Assembly (NCBI GenBank): GCA_963775975.1
Contig: CAVZKX010000003.1
Location: 434,001-498,000 of the forward strand
Length of the DNA: 64,000 nt
Source: JANXQG01 sp963775975
Lineage (GTDB): Bacteria > Planctomycetota > Planctomycetia > Pirellulales > Thermoguttaceae
Direction: 5' to 3'
A program made the translations under genes and the position numbers. Every line of letters starts with the position of its first letter. Positions within the stretch are counted from its first letter, which is position 1. The notes below the pieces were generated by a model. It did not search any database. It was not told where the DNA came from and saw nothing but the letters and a program-made list of their open reading frames with translations. This document shows positions 50,591 through 63,024 of this stretch, one piece after another.

Positions 50591-50683
50591 CCGAACTCCT
50601 GACTCGCAACTCCTAACTCCTGACTCCGAACTCCGAACTCCTAATCCTAGACTCCTAACTCGATGACTCCAACTCCGACTCCG
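50591..50683. repeat. CTCCTGACTC-type low-complexity repeat
   Basis: The gap before moxR is made of degenerate 9-10-base units of the kind GAACTCCTGACTC and CTCCTAACTC, at least eight in a row. The run crosses an in-frame ATG (50663) and encodes MTPTPTPN before the likely true start at 50693. It is not a CRISPR: units are contiguous, short and unequal, with no spacers. Confidence 0.7.
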
Positions 50684-50692
50684 AACCTACTC

Positions 50693-51750
<1,058 letters not shown>

Positions 51751-52649
51751 AGCGATCAAGCGGATCGCGCGGCTGGACCTGCGGGCGCGGCACATCGTCG
51801 AAGGTTTCCTCTCCGGCATGCACCGCAGCCCGTACTTCGGCCAGTCGGTCGAGTTCCTGCAGCACCGCGAATACACGCTCGGCGACGACCTGCGGCACAT
51901 CGACTGGAAAGTCTGGGCCAAGCAGGACCGCTACTACGTCAAGCAGTTCGAGGAAGACACGAACCTGCGCTGCACGCTGCTGGTCGACGTCTCCGGCAGC
52001 ATGCACTACGGCCGCGGGCCGCTGAACAAGTACGAGTACGGCTGCACGATCGCCGCCAGCCTGGCCTATCTGCTGCTTGCGGCAGCAAGACGCCGTGGGC
52101 TGCCTGTCGTTCGACGAAACGGTGCGGATGACGGTGCCGCATGCGCGACGCAAGCGGAACCATCTTGAACTCGATCATCCAGGCGCTGGCCGTCAGCGAG
52201 CCGCGCGACAAGACCGATCTGCTATCCAATCCTTCGCGACGTGGCCGAAACCTATCCGCGCCGCGGCATGATGATCCTGATCTCCGATCTGCTCGTCCGA
52301 CCGCGCCGGGCTGTTCAAGGGACTGAAGCTGCTGCGGCAGCGCGGCCACGACGTGATGGTGTTCCACGTCATGGACGACGACGAGCTGGATTTCCCCTTC
52401 ACCGGCCCGACGCGGTTCGAGGGGCTTGAAGTGCCCGACATTATCCGCTGCAATCCGCGCGCGCTGCGCGAAGGCTACCTGGAAGCGCTGGAAAGTTTCC
52501 TCGACGAAGTCCGCCGCGGCTGTACGCGAAACAACGTCGACTATGCCCTGCTTGCGCACGAGCCAGCCGCTGGACGCCGCGCTGGCCGCCTTCCTCAGCA
52601 ACCGCCTCGGGATGCAACACCGGAACAAGTAGGACTCAGCACGTAATTC

Positions 52650-54925
52650 ATGCTTCCACTCGTACATCCATTTCTGTGGGCACTGCCCCTGGTAGGCATC
52701 CCCGTGTTGATCCACCTGATCAACATGATCCGGCACCGCCGGTGCAATGGGCGGCGATGGAGTTCCTGCTGGCCAGCCAGAAGAAATATCGCACCTGGGT
52801 GATCCTCAAGCAACTGCTGCTGCTCTTGCTGCGGATGGCGGCGATTGCCCTGGTTGTAATGGCCCTCGCACAGCCGCTTCTGCCCGAGAAAATGGGCGGC
52901 TTCCTCGGCGGCCGGCCTACGCATCACATCGTGCTATTGGACGACAGCTATTCGATGTCCGATCGCCGCGGCGAAACGTCGGCCTTCGAGCAGGGCAAGG
53001 ATGCGATTCTTCGCCTCGGCCAGTCGATGCTTCGCCCCCGCGAGCCGCAATCGTTCACGCTCCTGCGGCTCTCGCGCTCGGGACATTACGGCGGCGGACT
53101 GCGGCCCGATTTCCAGAAGGAGCGGGTCGATTCGGGCTTCGCCGAGCGCTCGGCGCGGAGCTCAAGTCGTTCGAACGTCTCGCAAACCGCCGCCGAGCCG
53201 CGGCCGGTCTTCGAGCCGGAAATCATCCAGCAGTTGCTCGGCCCCGATACGGGCGAGCGGCGCGTGATCTATCTCATTTCCGACTTCCGCACTCGCCAAT
53301 GGGACAAGCCGGATGACCTGAAAAAGCGCCTCGTGCAGCTTGACTCGAACAACACGGAAATCCGCCTCGTCGATTGCGTGGAGGATTCCGGCCATCCCAA
53401 TCTGGCCATTACTGCCTTGGAGCCAGAAGAAGGAATCCGCGCCGTCGGCCTTCGCTGGCGGATGAAAGTCACCGTGCAGAATTATGGTCCGGCGACCGTC
53501 CGCAAGGTCCCGTTCGTCTGGACCGCGGGCGGCAAGCCGTCCCAGGAAATCATCGACGAGATTCCGCCCGGCGGGTCGGCTAGCAAGCTCTTTTTCGTCA
53601 GCTTTAATACGGCCGGACCGCAGCAGATCGCCGTTCATCTGGAAGCCGATTGCGTCGCGGCGGACAACCACCGCTTTGCGGTCGTCGATGTGCCTGTTGA
53701 AGTCCCGGTATTGCTGGTTGACGGCTCGACGAAGTTTTCTAATTCGGGACGTTTGCAGGATATTATGATGCCGGGCGGCTCACAGGCCCTGGGTATCGAC
53801 GCACGAAGGATCGAATCGCCGCGCTATTTGGCGCTGCCGAGCCGCCCGATCGACGATTTTGCCATGATTTGTCTTGCCGGCGTCGATCGAATAGACCATG
53901 CCGGCGTCGAAGCGTTGGAGAAATATGTCAGCGATGGCGGCGGGGTCTTCTTCGTGGCTGGCCTTACGACGAGCGCCGATTTCGTAACTCGCGCACTCTA
54001 TCGCGGCGGCAAGGGATTTTTTCCCATGCCGATTGCGGCTGCGGCGGAACTTAACACCGACCCATTGGACAATACTCCGGACGTTCAATCGGTAGATCAT
54101 CCGCTTTTTAACAACTTTTCGAACCGAGTTGGTTCTGTTTCAAAGATCTTCATTAGCAAGTATTTCGCGGCGCCGCACGATTGGGACGCCAAGTCCGATC
54201 CTGAGTTGCGGGTCATCATGCGCCTTCGCAATGGTGCGCCGCTGCTGGTTGAAAAAAACTTCGGCCGGGGGCGGGTTGTGGTGCTGCTAACTTCCTTGTC
54301 ATCTAAATCTAAGTGGTCTAACTTAGGTGAGGCGAACGAAGCCGGATGGGCTCTTGGGACCCTTGTTCGCGATCTGGTTCCTTACCTTTCCCGCCGCCCG
54401 GTGGCCGACGCGGAACTGCAAGTCGGCGATCCCAAGTCGATCACTTTCGCATCGGCCGCGTATCAGCCGGCGGTCCGCGTCGATGGTCCCGGCGGCGATG
54501 CCTCGGCGGCCACAATTGATGGAGTGCCCGAAGGCAAGGACATGCTGAAGGCCACGTACACTCGGACTATGCAGAGCGGTTTCTATACGGCCAAGCTCAC
54601 TACGAAGGCAAACAAGGTCGAAAATCGCGTCTTCGCCGTGAATGTCGATCCGGCCGAGGGAGACCTGAAAGCCCTCGCCGGCCCGGACCTGAACTCCCGG
54701 CTCGCGCCGGAATTGAAATACAAGTTCGACTACGCATCCAGCTTTGAAACGAAGCTGGACGAAGCCCAAGGACGCAACTTGGGCGACCTGCTCTTGATAG
54801 TGCTCGTGATCGTCCTGGCCTTGGAGCAGTTGCTCGCCTGGTCTTGCGGTTATCATGTTTCCGCGCCGGCCGCCGCGCCCGCACGAATGCCGACCTTTGG
54901 CCGCGCGAAAGGAGGCATGGCATGA
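52650..54925 (+). CDS. BatA-type membrane protein with vWA-like domain, one frameshift
   Basis: The intended product is about 758 residues. The N-terminus, LPLVHPFLWALPLVGIPVLI and then QWAAMEFLLASQKKY, is the BatA N-terminal membrane motif. Together with ILKQLLLLLLRMAAIALVVM it anchors the protein. A vWA-like domain follows (HIVLLDDSYSMSDRRGE). Later residues include a glutamine-amidotransferase-like segment (VLLVDGSTKFSNSG, then GGVFFVAGLTTS). A last transmembrane helix is near residues 715-735. A missing G near 52741 shifts frame. The end overlaps the next start (ATGA). It would sit in the cytoplasmic membrane with its vWA domain as a MoxR client. Confidence 0.83.
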
Positions 54926-57431
54926 TGACGTCCCTGTTCCTCCTAGCCGATGCCCCCGTGACGCAGACGTTCGAGTTCGGCCGCATCCAGGCAGGCTACG
55001 AATGGTGGATCTATGGGGCCGTGTTGCTCTTGATACTCGCGCCGCTGATGTGGATTTACCGCCGCGACGCGCAAGAGTTGCACTGGAGCCTCCGCTTCGG
55101 CTTGCCGCTCTTGCGGACTGCCGTGCTCATTGGGCTGCTCTTCGTTTATCTTCAGCCGCGCTGGCGGAGCGAGCGCGAGGAACACTTCGATAGCCGCGTG
55201 CTGATGCTCGTCGATACGAGCTTGAGCATGGGCAAGACCGATCCCGACACGCCCGCCGGCCGCGCCGGCAAGACGCGCTTGCAGCAAGTGGCCGCCGCGC
55301 TCGACGAGACCGATTTCGTCGCCCGGCTGCGAAAGAAGCACCAGGTCACCGTCATTCCGTTCAATAGCACCGTGAACAAGCAGCAACAGGTGATGTTGCC
55401 GAAGGAGGCGCTGTAGGGAACGCCCTCCGTGGCGTTCCAGAAGACAGTACAGCGAATAGTCAATCTTCGACAGAAAGCGGAACGGCACGGAGTCCGTTCC
55501 CTACAGTCGTCGCGCCGTCCTGGAAAAAACAACTCGCTCTCGGCGGCAACGACACGCGCGGCGGCGAGGCCTTGGAACAGGTCGTCGGCGAGGGCCGCAA
55601 TACGCCCGTCGCCGGCGTCGTGGTCATTAGCGATGGCGGCTTTAACGCCGGCGCGTCGCCCGACACGGCCGAGGAAATGGCCCGCGAGTCGCATATTCCA
55701 ATTTACACGATCGGCGTCGGCTCCGAGAAGAAGCCGACCAGCGCCAGCGTCGTCGCGTTCAATGTGCCCGCACGGGTCTTTCCCGGCGAGCGATTTTCGG
55801 TGGAAGGCTCCGTCGAGGGTTTTGGCTTGAAGGGCCGCAATGTGACGGTCGAATTGCTCAGCCGCGAAGGGGCCGCGGCCGACGACCCGCTCCGCCGCGG
55901 TCAAGGCACGAAGCTCGATTCCACCGAGGTCACGCTCGGCGGCGACGGGGAGGCCGTGCCGGTGAAGTTCGATCTCCCGCCCTTGGAACTCGGGCGGCAC
56001 GTCCTTTGCCTGCGACTCAAAGCCGCGAACTCTGCCGGCGGCGAGCGATTGTTCGAGGAAGGCGAGATTTCAGTCGATGCCCACAAGATGCGCGTGCTTC
56101 TCTTGGCAGGCGGTCCGATGCGCGACTATCAATACCTTCGCACGATGCTCTTCCGCGACAAGTCAATCGTGGTCGACGTGCTGCTGCAATCGGGCCAGCC
56201 GGGCATTTCCCAGGAAGCAACAAATCTGCTCACCGAGTTTCCCACGTCGCGGGCCGCGATGGCCGAATACGACGCCCTGGTGGCCTTCGATCCCGATTGG
56301 CAGGCGCTCAAGCCCGAGCAGGTCGATCTGCTCTACGATTGGGTCGATGAGGACCACGGCGGCCTGATCGTCGTTGCCGGCGCGGTCAATGCGGGCCGGC
56401 CCGACGGCTGGGTGCAGAACGCCGAGTTGGCCAAGATCCGCAAGCTCTACCCGGTCGAGTTCAATTCGGGCCTCTCTTCCAAGACGAACGTAATGTACGG
56501 CTCGGATGAAGCCTGGCGGCCGGAGTTCACGCGCGAAGGACTGCAAGCGCCGTATCTCTGGCTCGGCGATTCGGCCGTCGCCTCCCAGGTCACATGGTCG
56601 CAATTCGCCGGCATCTATGGGTACCTTCCGGTTCGCGACAAGAAGGCGGGAGCGACCGTGCTGGCCCGCTTCGGCGATCCGCGCACGGGCGTGGACGGCC
56701 AGCAGCCGATTTACATGGCCGTACACCGCTTCAGCGCCTCGCCCGTGGTCTATATCGGCAGCGCTGAAACGTGGCGACTGCGGCGGCTCAATCCGGCCTG
56801 GTTCGAGATGCTCTGGACCAAGCTCATTCGCTACGCCGCGCAGGAGCATCTGCGACGGCAATCGACCCGCGGCTCGCTGGTTGTCGATCACGACCGCTAC
56901 CAGGTGGGCAGCACGGTCGAGATTCGTGCGGAGTTGAAAAACGCTGAACTGCGGCCGCTCATCGCGCCCGGCGTCACCTTGCAAGTCAGCCGCGACGGCA
57001 AGGGCGAGCAGTCGATGACCATGCCGGCCGATCCGACCAAGCCCGGCCGCTTCCTGATCGATCTGCCTGTATTGCAGCAAGGCGATTACAGCCTGAAAGT
57101 CCTCGTTCCGCAGAGCAACGAGACGTTGAGCCGCACCTTCCACGGCGTGGTGCCCAAGCTCGAAGACGAGAACCCTCAGCGAAACGTCGCCTTGCTGAAG
57201 GAGATCGCCAAGAAGACTGAAGGCAAGTACTACGAGGACATCACGGTCGCGCTCGGCAGTACGGCGACGCCGTCGCTGGTTGATCTGCTGAAGGATGTCG
57301 GCCACACGGACAAGATTCCGCTCGCGCCGAAGCCGGAAGACGACGAAAAGCTATTGAAATGGATGTTGATCGCCCTGTGTGCTGTACTGTGTGTAGAATG
57401 GCTGGTGCGTCGATTGGCGAAATTGGCGTAG
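54922..57431 (+). pseudogene. Membrane vWA protein interrupted by a 95-base hairpin repeat
   Basis: The original product would be about 805 residues. Two N-terminal helices (WWIYGAVLLLILAPLMWIY and LLRTAVLIGLLFVYL) precede a vWA domain with MIDAS motif VDTSLSMGK. The later vWA strand is VVVISDGGFNAGASP. Between them, after residue 163 (LPKEA), a family B repeat at 55411-55506 brings an in-frame TAG and changes frame by 95 bases. The reading resumes as VVAPSWKKQLALGG. The remainder to 57431 is intact and ends in a membrane helix (LLKWMLIALCAVLCVEW). The start (ATG 54922) follows AAAGGAGG and overlaps the upstream stop. No sequencing error is needed to explain the break. Confidence 0.82.
55411..55506. 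repeat. Family B hairpin inserted in the vWA gene
   Basis: Arms 55411-55438 (CTGTAGGGAACGCCCTCCGT at the start) and 55479-55506 pair with three mismatches across 40 bases. The arm end CTGTAG supplies the stop codon. Deleting 95 bases exactly restores the reading frame. Confidence 0.88.
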
Positions 57432-57440
57432 AGATAGATT

Positions 57441-59894
57441 ATGGCGACTGTGCAACACGAACCCCCACGATCCCTGCCGCCAGTCGGTCCGCGGCCGCAT
57501 CGACGCGCTCCGCGCCGGCATCCGCCGCTATATCTGGACGGAAGGGCTGCTGGCCGTGGCCGTCTGGCTGGGCCTCTGGTTCTGGGCGAGCATCGCGATC
57601 GATTGGGCATTCGAGCCGCCGATAATCATCCGTGAAATCATTCTGGCGGCGGCCGGACTCGGCCTCGCCGCGGCGGTCTACTACTTCATTCTCCGCCGTG
57701 CGTTCGTTCGCCTCACCGATAGTCAGATGGCGATGGTGCTGGAACGCCGCTTTCCGGAGTTCAACGACAGCCTGCTGACGACGGTCGTCCTGGGCGATCG
57801 GCCGGAGGCGGAGACGGGATTCAATCGGGCGATGCTTGCCGACACGAGCCGCCGCGCCGAGCAGCACGTCGCAGCCGCCGAGGTCGGCGAAGTCTTCGAC
57901 TCGATGCCGCTGGTCCGTAAATTCGTCATCGCCTTGGGGCTCGCGGCGGTTGTTGGTGTGCTCGCGTGGAATGCCCCGGAGGTGCTCGGCTTGTGGGCCC
58001 AGCGGAACCTGATGCTGGCCGATACAATGTGGCCGCGGAAAATCCGCCTGGAAGTCGTCGGCTTCAAGGATGGCGTGGCCAAGGTGGCCGCCGGCGCGAA
58101 TTTCGATCTTCGCGTCCGCGCCTTCCGCGGCGATACGGAGATTCCGATCCTGCCGGAGCGCGTGGAAATCCGCTATCGCGACGAGGCGGGCGGCTCGTAT
58201 CGCAAGTCCTTGAAGACCATTGGCGAGGCGGCTAGCCTTGCATCGCCCAAGGACCAGGTGTTGCAGGAATATGGCTATCAGTTCGTGGGCCTGCTTAACA
58301 GCGTGCATTTCGACATCGTCGGCGGCGATGCGAGGCTGCGTGACTTGCAGATTAACGTGGTTCCCAACCCGTCGCTGAAGCTCTCCTTGGTCTGCGAACT
58401 GCCGCCATACATGGAGCGTCCGCCCAAGACCATCGAAATAGGCACCGATGCCGTCGCGATTCCCGTCGGCTCGAAGCTGACTGTCAGCGGCACCGCGAGC
58501 AAGCCGCTGGAATTGCTGCGAATCGATTGCCCGGCGAGCGATAAGCAGGCGGTCACGCACGAAGAACTATCCGGCGATAAACTCCGCGATGACCGCAGAG
58601 TTTTCTCGTATAGTTTCGATCCCTTCCCCAACCCGCCCGTGGCCAAAGGCAAGCCGGCGAGCAGCCCGGAGAAGGCGCCGGCGGATGCTAAGCCGGCCGC
58701 GCAGGCGCCGCGCGATTACACATTGCAATTCACGCTCCGCGATGCCGACGGCATCAAGGGCCGCGATCCGGTGACTCTCAACCTGGTGGCCGTGCCCGAT
58801 GATCCGCCGGATGTGAAGGTGCGGCTGGTAGGCACCCGCGAGCCGGTCGTCACCGCGAAAGGCCGCTTGCCCGCCACCGGCAAAATCTCCGATGACCACG
58901 GTCTCGCCCGCGCCTGGTGGGACTACATCGTCGACCAGCCGCCGCCGACTAAGCCGCCGGCTGCTCCCGGCGAAAAGCCCGTCGAAACGCCGAAGCCGGC
59001 CGCGCCGCGCGCGGCGAAGTCGCGATCGGCGACATGAAGGGCCATCCCGGCGAATACGTCGTCAAGGACCAGGACACGGCCGTCGAGGCATCGCAATTGA
59101 AGTTGGGGGAAGGACAAAAGCTGACGCTCACCATCCGCGCGGCCGACCTCTGCGATCTTGGCGAGGGGCCGAACGTCGGCAGCGGCGAAACCTGGCAATT
59201 GGATGTCGTCACCGAAGCTCAATTGCTCACGCGCTTGGAGGCGCGAGAGCTGCTCTTGCGGCAGCGATTCGAGGCCATCGTCGAGGAGATGACCGAGACG
59301 AGGAACCTCCTCCTGAATATGGCGTTTTCACCGCCGGGCAAGGGTGGCCAGCCAACCCCAAAGCCTAAGGATGCCGGTGCCGAGCCGGGCGAGGCGCCGA
59401 CCCCCACTCAGGAACTATCCGCCGCCGATTTAACGTCCCGGCGATTGGAGCGGACCCTCCAGGCCCTACAAAATTGTCATAAAAACACACTTGAGACTGC
59501 GGAAGTTGCCGCTGGAGTGGATGAAATCCGTTTACAATTAACGAATAATCGGGTTGACTCAGAGGAAAGAAAGACGCGGCTCGACGCAAATGTCTCGCGG
59601 CCGCTGCATAATATAGTGGAGGAGATGTTCCCGGTATTTGAGAAGCGGCTGGAAGCCTTGCAGGCCTCGGTCGGAGATCTGGCGGCCGGCCCGGCCAGCC
59701 GCGACAAAGCCCGCGACCAGGCGAACGCGATCCTCGCGCAAATGGAGGAGGTGCTCAAGCACATGATGGTCATGGAAGACTTTAACGTCGCCGTGGTGGA
59801 GCGGCTGCGAAGGCTCATCGAACAGCAGAAGGCGTTGAGTGACGCTACGAAAAAGAAGGACGAGCGAAGCTTAGGCGATAAGGAGTCACCATAA
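57441..59894 (+). CDS. Large membrane and coiled-coil protein, two frameshifts
   Basis: The intended product is about 816 residues. The N-terminus has IDALRAGIRRYIWTEGLLAVAVWLG and two or three transmembrane helices. It is followed by a long soluble beta-rich region (KIRLEVVGFKDGVAKVAAGANFD, then PPYMERPPKTIEIGTDAVA) and a C-terminal region of long helices (LEARELLLRQRFEAIVEEMTE, then EVLKHMMVMEDFNVAVVERLRRL). The layout resembles DUF4175-like proteins found next to MoxR/vWA genes. Frame corrections are needed near 57480 and 59010. Its stop is TAA at 59892-59894, sharing an A with the next ATG (TAATG). It probably is a structural partner of the vWA proteins. Confidence 0.75.
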
Positions 59895-61822
59895 TGAAGC
59901 CAAATCGATGGATATTGGTCGTGGCGTGGATGGCGGCCGCCGCACTGGCTGCCGCGGGCAGCAGTTCAGCGGCGGATAACCCGAAGGATCAAGCGGCTGC
60001 CGCCACGAACAAGGATCTTACGGGTTCGCAGCAAAAACTGGCCACCGAATTCAGCGACCTCGAAGGCGTGCTGATGCGGATGCGGGACCTGATTCGTCCC
60101 ACCGATCCCAACCGCGCCGCCTTGATTGAAAAGGCCCTCAAGGAAAGCGGCGATCGCCGCGTCTCGGCCGACTTCCAGGAAATCGTCGATCTGCTCCGCC
60201 AGGACCAGCTCGGCAACGCCGCCCGCAAGCAAGGCAAAGTCAACGAAGACCTCGAAGCGATCCTGCAACTGCTCTTGAGCGAAGACTCCGCCAAGCGGCT
60301 CAAGGACAGGCAGACCGAACTCCGCAAGTATCTCGAGCGCCTCAACAACATCATCCGCGACCAGGGCAACGTCCGCGGGCGAACCATCGGCGGTGAAAAC
60401 CCCAAGCCGCTTTCCGTCGAGCAGGGCGGCCTCGCTCAGCGCACGGGCGGCCTGTCCAAAGATATCAACAAGAGCCAAGAAAAAGACCGCGGCGCCGCTA
60501 AGGACGACGACGAGAACAGCGACGGAAAGAACAGCGACGGTAAGAATAACGATGGCAAGACGCAACCCGGCGACGGCAAGACGCAGTCGGGCGACGGCAA
60601 GTCTTCGGACAAATCCGGTAAGGAGTCGAAGGCCGGCAAGGAAGGCAACAAGTCGGACAAGAATCCCAAGTCCGGCAAGAATGGCAAGACCGATCCCAAA
60701 TCAGACAAGAACGACAAATCGGACGGCAAGCCAGGCGACAAGGACGACAAGTCGGGCGACAAAGACGACAAGAACAAATCAGACGCCGACGACAAGTCGC
60801 AACAGGGCAATGACGACAAGTCGCAGCAAGGCAGCGATAGCAAGTCGCAACAAGGCAAGAATCAGTCCGCCCAAGGCAAACAAAGCAAAGGCCAGCAAAG
60901 CAAGAGTCAGGGCCAACAAGGCCAGCAAGGGCAGGATCAGGACCAGGATCCCGATCAGCAGCAGGCTCAGAATCAGAACAACCAGCAGCAACAAGATCAG
61001 AACCCCGTTCGCAAGCGGCTCCAAGCGGCCCAGGAGCACATGGAGCAAGCGGAGAAGCGCCTGAAGAAGGCCCAGAAGGACGGCGCCGCGGACGAGCAGG
61101 AAAAGGCGCTCGACGAGCTTAAAACCGCCAAGGCTGAACTCGAAGACATCCTCCGTCAACTCCGCGAAGAGGAAATGAAGCAGCTTTTGGCCAGCCTGAT
61201 CGCCCGCATGCAAAAGGTGCTGGTGGTCCAGCGCGAGGTTTACGACGGCACGATGCGCTTAGACAAGGTGCCCGTCGCCGAGCGTTCGCACGGCCACGAG
61301 ATCGAATCGGGCCGCCTCAGCGCCCGCGAGCGGAGCATTGTACATGACGTGGAGGAAGCCCTGCGGCTGCTCCACGAAGAAGGCAGCGCGGTCGCCATGC
61401 CCGAGGCCCTGCAGCAGGTCCACGACGACATGCAGCAGATCGAACAGCGGCTTGGCCAGGGCAAGACCGAAGTCCTCACACAGGCCATCGAGACCGACGT
61501 CATAAAAGAGTTGGAGGAAATCGTCGACGCCTTCAAGAAGGCCAAGGAACGCGCGGAAAACAACAAGAAGAAGCCGCCGAGTCCTCCGCAAAATGGCGAG
61601 CCGCAAGACCCGCCGCTGATCGAAAAGATCGCCGAGTTGAAGATGATCAAGGCGCTGCAGATGCGCGTAAACCGCCGCACGGAGCGCTATGCGAAGCTCA
61701 TCGAGCCCGGCCGCGAGCAGACGAACAAAGACGACGTCTTCGAGGCGCTGCGGCGGCTTGCCGACCAGCAGAAGCGGGTCTACCAGGTAACCCGCGATTT
61801 GGATTTGGGTAAGAATGAATGA
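59894..61822 (+). CDS. Secreted protein with long K/D/S/Q-rich tract
   Basis: This 642-residue protein has a signal peptide (MKPNRWILVVAWMAAAALAAAG). Residues about 35-190 are helical and predicted coiled coil (EFSDLEGVLMRMRDLIRP, then ADFQEIVDLLRQD). Residues about 195-375 are low complexity: first Asp/Lys/Ser/Gly/Asn (DKDDKSGDKDDKNKSD), then Gln-rich (SQGQQGQQGQDQDQDPDQ). The last 260 residues return to helices (LQAAQEHMEQAEKRLKKAQK). It is coupled to the upstream gene by TAATG. The tract encodes near-repetitive codons, which could vary in copy number. No named family. Confidence 0.75.
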   Translation: MKPNRWILVVAWMAAAALAAAGSSSAADNPKDQAAAATNKDLTGSQQKLATEFSDLEGVLMRMRDLIRPTDPNRAALIEKALKESGDRRVSADFQEIVDLLRQDQLGNAARKQGKVNEDLEAILQLLLSEDSAKRLKDRQTELRKYLERLNNIIRDQGNVRGRTIGGENPKPLSVEQGGLAQRTGGLSKDINKSQEKDRGAAKDDDENSDGKNSDGKNNDGKTQPGDGKTQSGDGKSSDKSGKESKAGKEGNKSDKNPKSGKNGKTDPKSDKNDKSDGKPGDKDDKSGDKDDKNKSDADDKSQQGNDDKSQQGSDSKSQQGKNQSAQGKQSKGQQSKSQGQQGQQGQDQDQDPDQQQAQNQNNQQQQDQNPVRKRLQAAQEHMEQAEKRLKKAQKDGAADEQEKALDELKTAKAELEDILRQLREEEMKQLLASLIARMQKVLVVQREVYDGTMRLDKVPVAERSHGHEIESGRLSARERSIVHDVEEALRLLHEEGSAVAMPEALQQVHDDMQQIEQRLGQGKTEVLTQAIETDVIKELEEIVDAFKKAKERAENNKKKPPSPPQNGEPQDPPLIEKIAELKMIKALQMRVNRRTERYAKLIEPGREQTNKDDVFEALRRLADQQKRVYQVTRDLDLGKNE

Positions 61823-61898
61823 TGCGATTTGTGATTTCAGATTTGAGATCTGAAATCTAAAATGGAATCGGTTTGCAGCGACAAACAAGGAGAGTAAT

Positions 61899-62992
61899 AT
61901 GATCGGAACTGCCGTCCGCAATTTGCATTTTTCAATTTGCAATTTGCAATTTGCAATTGTCCTCGTTGTGGCAGCCGGCACTCCCGCCCTTGCCGCGCCG
62001 ACGCTGGCCCCCTCCGACCCGATTGTCCGCAAGGCGCCGACGTGGCATCCGCCGCAAGTTGTCGATGTCAAGACCCAGGCGCTGGACTGGGTGCAAAAGA
62101 ACGGCAAGGACCCCGCTGCGCTCGCGAAGGCCATGTCGATTATCGCCGGCATCGGCGAAAAGGCCGACGGCACCGAACTATTGGACCACCTGGGCGAGGC
62201 CTTTGCTTCCGTCGATCCGGACGCGGCCCAGCTCGTCGATCTCTGCTCGCGGCCGCGAGCCCGCGCCGTGCTGCCCAGCTTCCCCTGGCTGACCGATGCG
62301 AAGTCCGCGCCGATCCTGGCCGCCAACATGCGGCTTTACTTCGGCCGCTGGCTCGCGCAGGGCCAGTGGTTCGAGGAGGCGTTGGAGCAAATCGGCACAC
62401 TCAAGCCGGCCGATGTGGTCGCTCCGGCCGAGTTGCTGTTCTACCAGGGTGTCGCCTACCATCGCCTGCTCAATAAAGACGAAGGGCTCAAGGTCATCAA
62501 TCAATTGATCGACGGCGCCGAGTCGAGCCCGCGGCGCTACGTCGCCGTGGCCATGCTCATGCAGGCCGACCTCAGCAGCCTTGAGCCCGATACGCTCGAC
62601 CACATCGCGCGGCGGATGGACGACAACGCCGGCCGATTGGACCACGGCCGCGCCGGCCCGAAGGTGAAGAAGGTCGAGGACGGCATCGTCGAATCGCTCG
62701 ATAAGCTCATCAAGAAGATGGAAGACGAGCAAAACAAGCAAAACCAGAACCAGTCGAACTCCTTGAAGTCCACGCGCCCGCGCAAGACAGCAACCCCATG
62801 GGCGGCAGAGCGCCGGGCGAAGTCGACAAGAAGGACTTGGGTCACAAGGCCGGCTGGGGCGACTTGCCGCCCAAGCAGCGCGAAGAGGCCCTGCAGCAGA
62901 TGGGCCGCGACTTCCCCCCGCACTACCGCGAAGCGATCGAGCAGTACTTCCGCAAGCTGGCCACCGAAGAGAGCGACGACGAGGACAAATAA
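61899..62992 (+). CDS. Secreted helical repeat protein, one frameshift
   Basis: The intended product is about 364 residues. It starts MIGTAVRNLHFSICNLQFAI with a signal peptide ending AGTPALA. Residues 40-290 are helical with TPR-like segments (ELLFYQGVAYHRLLNKDEGL, then AMLMQADLSSLEPDTLDHIA). The tail is Lys/Asn/Gln-rich and joins GEVDKKDLGHKAGWGDLPPKQREEALQQ in another frame. The last part (HYREAIEQYFRKLATEESD) matches the small secreted tails seen in such planctomycete operons. One base near 62768 is wrong. It follows AAGGAGAGTAAT and ends 32 bases before the NPCBM gene. Confidence 0.75.
61919..61959. repeat. TTTGCAATTTGCAAT-type repeat coding for a signal peptide
   Basis: The unit CAATTTG is repeated about four times at 61919-61959. 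The same DNA encodes residues 8-20 of the next protein (LHFSICNLQFAIV). A related palindromic stretch, TTTCAGATTTGAGATCTGAA, lies just upstream (61837-61856). Confidence 0.7.
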
Positions 62993-63024
62993 GACAAGGA
63001 TAAAGTAAGACAAGGACCAACAAT

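Noticed and set aside
50591..50683. Possible CRISPR or VNTR array
   Set aside because: Units are contiguous and irregular with no spacers, no cas genes are nearby, and it is best described as a degenerate word repeat.
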